A stretch of DNA of 9,672 bases, taken from positions 1-9,672 of the forward strand of contig CAIMFE010000101.1 in NCBI GenBank assembly GCA_903840235.1, given 5' to 3'. A program made the position numbers and the translations under genes. Origin of the DNA: an uncultured Opitutia bacterium (GTDB lineage Bacteria; Verrucomicrobiota; Verrucomicrobiia; Opitutales; UBA953). Positions 7,151 to 9,672 of the stretch are shown in pieces. Each line of letters opens with the position of its first letter. The stretch's first letter is position 1. The notes under the pieces were generated by a model that searched no databases, was not told the DNA's origin, and saw only the letters and a program-made list of their open reading frames with translations.

Positions 7151-7516
7151 TTGAGTACAGACAACAAAAGTTCATCACAACGGCGTTACATCACCTCAGA
7201 TGCTCAGGCGGCTTTGGAGCGTTTAGTCGTTGGCCGTGAGTGTAATAATTTTGATACTTTTAGCAGTGCAAGAAAAAGCATGGCTTACCTGGTTCTGTTA
7301 AAATTAGGTTTAATTAGTGCGACGGTAAAAGACGTTCCTGGCCGATCTTACCCTGAGGTGACCATTCACAGTGTCACTCCACTGGGAAAGAAGACCTACG
7401 AGAACCAGACCAATTATAAGGAAAAGGCTTCCGCCCAAATACCTCAAATTTTAGTAGCTTTAACTCTGGTCGGAATTGCCGTTATTATTGTCCTAAAGTT
7501 TTTGAAAATCATCTAA
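7151..7516 (+). CDS. Hypothetical small protein: possible winged-helix domain with C-terminal membrane anchor
   Basis: I do not recognise this family. From TTG at 7151 the frame encodes 121 residues. Residues 1-12 are polar. Residues about 14-84 look like a compact alpha/beta domain: helices around 15-26 and 38-53, then LGLI (52-55), a likely beta hairpin through 58-76 and TPLGKKTYE (76-84), a pattern often seen in winged-helix domains of the MarR/PadR type. Residues about 98-120 are strongly hydrophobic and end in LKFLKII, so the protein is predicted to be tail-anchored with the soluble domain in the cytoplasm. Coding is supported by the ordered soluble-plus-membrane architecture, an AAGG upstream and the lack of any competing frame. 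The start is uncertain: no ATG occurs before codon 44, and ATT at 7145 is a rival. It is divergent from thiD. A DNA-binding or protein-interaction role is inference only. Confidence 0.62.
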   Translation: MSTDNKSSSQRRYITSDAQAALERLVVGRECNNFDTFSSARKSMAYLVLLKLGLISATVKDVPGRSYPEVTIHSVTPLGKKTYENQTNYKEKASAQIPQILVALTLVGIAVIIVLKFLKII

Positions 7517-7717
7517 GGCCTGGTATCCCCTTAGACATCTTGAATGGTGTATTAAGATTTTCTAATGCCTCATAATTTTTTGGTGTTTTGACCAAAGATG
7601 ACGGTTTTTTGAGCCCCAAATCCGTTGACACCTTCGAGTGCTTTCTTCTTCTTTTAGTTCCCCCAATGTTCATCGGCTTGCCGTTGGACTGTTTATTTTC
7701 TCACACCCAACATCCCC
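7517..7717 (+). other. Intergenic region upstream of the dikinase gene
   Basis: These 201 bases contain no open frame that looks like a gene. TTTGGT (7579-7584) and ACCAAA (7591-7596) form a 6-bp hairpin, with six T residues at 7605-7610 after an 8-base gap; this is at best a weak terminator for the preceding gene. A consensus -35 hexamer TTGACA sits at 7625-7630, but the following pyrimidine-rich stretch lacks a good -10 at 16-18 bases. A promoter for the dikinase gene is expected here from gene spacing, but I cannot place it. Confidence 0.35.
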
Positions 7718-9672
7718 ATGGCAAAAAATAAAAAAAGTAATCATTCGCCGACCACTAAATCTTCAAAAGTAGTTTATACTTGGGGAGGTGGCAAAGCCGA
7801 TGGCGATGGTTCCATGAAAGCTCTCCTCGGTGGTAAAGGTGCCAACCTTGCTGAGATGACCCGCATTGGTCTGCCCGTTCCTCCAGGTTTCACCATCACC
7901 ACTGAAGTCTGCACATACTATTACGCCAACAAGCGTACCTATCCATCCACGCTCCAAGCGCAGATGGAAGCGGGTGTTAAAAATATGGAAAACTTGATGG
8001 GCACGAAATTTGGTGCCACCCAAGGAATGCCTCTCTTAGTTGCGGTTCGTTCGGGTGCTCGCGATTCCATGCCCGGTATGATGGACACTATTTTGAATCT
8101 TGGTCTGAATGATCAATCGGTCATCGCACTTGAGAAAGCCACCAATAATTCCCGCTTCGCCTGGGATTGTTACCGTCGCTTCATCCAAATGTATGGTGAC
8201 GTTGTGCTAGGCGTACAAAAACGCGAAGGTGAAGACCACGAGCCTTTTGAAACGGTCATCGAAGAATTTAAACACGAAAAATATGATGGAGACATCGAAG
8301 ACTCCAAACTGACCGCTGCTGACCAACAAGAGTTAGTGAAGCGTTTTAAGGCTTTAGTTAAAGAACGCACTGGTCGTGTTTTTCCTCACGATCCATGGGA
8401 CCAACTCCGTGGTGCCGCGGGTGCTGTTTTCAGCTCTTGGATGAATGACCGCGCGATTGTTTATCGCCGTAAATACAATATCCCAGCTGAGTGGGGTACC
8501 GCCGTTAACGTTCAGGCCATGGTGTTTGGTAACACCGGCGAACATTCCGGTTCAGGCGTAGCTTTCACACGTAATCCTGCTAACGGCGTCGATGAGTTTT
8601 ACGGAGAGTTTTTAGTGAACGCCCAAGGTGAAGACGTCGTCGCTGGTGTCCGTACGCCCGAGCCTGTCATTAAATTAAAAAACGTCATGCCAAAGAGCTA
8701 CGAGCAGTTATTAAAAGTACGTCAAATTCTCGAGAAGCACTTCAAAGACGTTCAAGATATCGAGTTCACCGTTCAAGAAGGCAAACTCTACATGTTGCAG
8801 ACTCGAAATGGTAAACGTACAGCCGCCGCCGCACTGAAGTTTGCTGCCGACATGGTGAAGTCCAAACTCATCGATTGGGAAACCGCCATTCTGCGCAATC
8901 CTGCCGATCAGTTGGAACAATTGTTAGCGCCAATTTTCGATGTTAATGAAGTTAAGAAAGCTAAAGCGATTGCGACTGGCTTACCAGCAGGACCTGGTGC
9001 TGCGACTGGACGTATCTATTTCAATGCGGAGCGTGCGGTCATCGCTGCTGATAAAGGTGAAAAAGTTTTATTAGTGCGCGTTGAAACCTCACCAGAAGAT
9101 CTTCGTGGGATGATTGCCGCTGAAGGTATTCTCACGGCCCGTGGTGGTGTATCATCGCACGCTGCACTCGTTGCTCGTCAAATGGGTAAAGTCTGCGTCT
9201 GTGGTGCCGCTGCGGTGCAGATCGACTACGATAAAAAAATCGCGACCATCGCCGGCCATAAGTTTAAAGAAGGGGATTACCTGTCCATCGATGGCACAGC
9301 GGGAACTGTTTACGCCGGACAAATCAAGACCGCGCCTTCCGAAATTATCGCAGGCCTTCTGAATAACGATAAAAACGCACAGAAGACCGAGAAATATAAA
9401 AATTATGTGCAGTTAATGAGCTGGTGTGCCCAGGCCACCCGTCTGCAGGTTCGCACCAATGCAGACAATCCAGAGCAGACCAAACAAGCGGTTGCGTTTG
9501 GCGCTCATGGTATCGGTTTAACTCGTACCGAACACATGTTCTTCGAAGGTAATCGTATCGATGCCGTTCGCGAAATGATTCTCGCCGACTCTCTCGAAGG
9601 TCGTCGTAAGGCCCTCGCGAAGATTCTTCCTTATCAGCGCGAAGACTTCATCGGTATCTTCAAAGCACTCAA
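7718..9672 (+). CDS. ppdK: Pyruvate, phosphate dikinase, C-terminus beyond right edge
   Basis: The enzyme interconverts pyruvate, ATP and phosphate with PEP, AMP and diphosphate, serving gluconeogenesis or a diphosphate-dependent glycolysis. From ATG 7718 the frame stays open for 651 residues to the right edge; the family is about 870-900 long, so most of the PEP/pyruvate barrel is missing. Visible parts are the ATP-grasp domain with GGKGANLAEM near the start, RSGARDSMPGMMDT (111-124), GVAFTRNP (280-287), NAQGED (301-306) and LQTRNGKRTA (360-369); the swivelling phosphohistidine domain with GGVSSH and catalytic His481; and the beginning of the C-terminal barrel with RTEHMFF (603-609). The full NAQGED and RTEHMFF motifs separate it from PEP synthase and PTS enzyme I. 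Ser479 replaces the Thr two residues before the catalytic His. The N-terminus is a Lys/Ser-rich tail of about 17 residues. No Shine-Dalgarno sequence precedes the ATG, and early codons are very A-rich. Confidence 0.96.
   Translation, partial: MAKNKKSNHSPTTKSSKVVYTWGGGKADGDGSMKALLGGKGANLAEMTRIGLPVPPGFTITTEVCTYYYANKRTYPSTLQAQMEAGVKNMENLMGTKFGATQGMPLLVAVRSGARDSMPGMMDTILNLGLNDQSVIALEKATNNSRFAWDCYRRFIQMYGDVVLGVQKREGEDHEPFETVIEEFKHEKYDGDIEDSKLTAADQQELVKRFKALVKERTGRVFPHDPWDQLRGAAGAVFSSWMNDRAIVYRRKYNIPAEWGTAVNVQAMVFGNTGEHSGSGVAFTRNPANGVDEFYGEFLVNAQGEDVVAGVRTPEPVIKLKNVMPKSYEQLLKVRQILEKHFKDVQDIEFTVQEGKLYMLQTRNGKRTAAAALKFAADMVKSKLIDWETAILRNPADQLEQLLAPIFDVNEVKKAKAIATGLPAGPGAATGRIYFNAERAVIAADKGEKVLLVRVETSPEDLRGMIAAEGILTARGGVSSHAALVARQMGKVCVCGAAAVQIDYDKKIATIAGHKFKEGDYLSIDGTAGTVYAGQIKTAPSEIIAGLLNNDKNAQKTEKYKNYVQLMSWCAQATRLQVRTNADNPEQTKQAVAFGAHGIGLTRTEHMFFEGNRIDAVREMILADSLEGRRKALAKILPYQREDFIGIFKAL

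Noticed and set aside
7579..7610. TTTGGT/ACCAAA hairpin followed by T6 as a terminator of the small membrane protein gene
   Set aside because: The stem has only 6 bp, is mostly A-T, and the T run starts 8 bases after the stem; too weak to call as its own feature.
7625..7653. Consensus TTGACA as the -35 of a ppdK promoter
   Set aside because: At the 17-base spacing the following hexamer is CTTCTT, which does not resemble a -10; a single matching hexamer is expected by chance.

Overview
The window reads as a stretch of ordinary chromosome from a bacterium of the Verrucomicrobiota, most likely Opitutae-like. This placement is from remembered family patterns, not a search. The best clues are in SecA: an extra HELTWEM segment before the DVQL motif, a long insertion in the preprotein-crosslinking region, and RGRCSRQGD in place of the common RGRSGRQGD. 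The RGGVSSH form of the phosphohistidine motif in the dikinase also fits. Base composition looks moderate and even throughout. I see no insertion sequence, phage gene, CRISPR array, tRNA or rRNA.

Layout. At the left edge, reading leftwards, is the first 747 residues of SecA (1-2243, C-terminus outside the window). A divergent gap of about 200 bases separates it from a rightward pair: a secreted polysaccharide-deacetylase-like protein (2443-3213) and thioredoxin reductase trxB (3303-4232). trxB converges on the leftward acetolactate synthase gene ilvB (4303-6111), with a perfect 17-bp hairpin between the two that can end transcription from both sides. Upstream of ilvB and on the same strand is thiD (6257-7063). 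An AT-rich 87-base divergent gap leads to a small rightward gene for an unrecognised protein of about 121 residues with a C-terminal membrane segment (7151-7516). After another 200 bases comes the first 651 residues of pyruvate, phosphate dikinase (7718 to the right edge).

How the genes relate. Most are housekeeping genes with independent jobs: protein export, thiol redox balance, branched-chain amino acid synthesis, thiamine synthesis and pyruvate/PEP interconversion. One plausible functional link is thiD-ilvB: ThiD makes the pyrimidine half of thiamine diphosphate, the cofactor of acetolactate synthase. No acetolactate synthase small subunit gene (ilvN) and no dikinase regulatory protein gene lie in the window.

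I did not find a convincing new multi-gene system. The items most worth a second look are the small membrane-anchored, winged-helix-like protein with a non-ATG start, the deacetylase-like protein with altered catalytic motifs, the near-absence of Shine-Dalgarno sequences, and natural substitutions at well-studied positions of acetolactate synthase and the dikinase.
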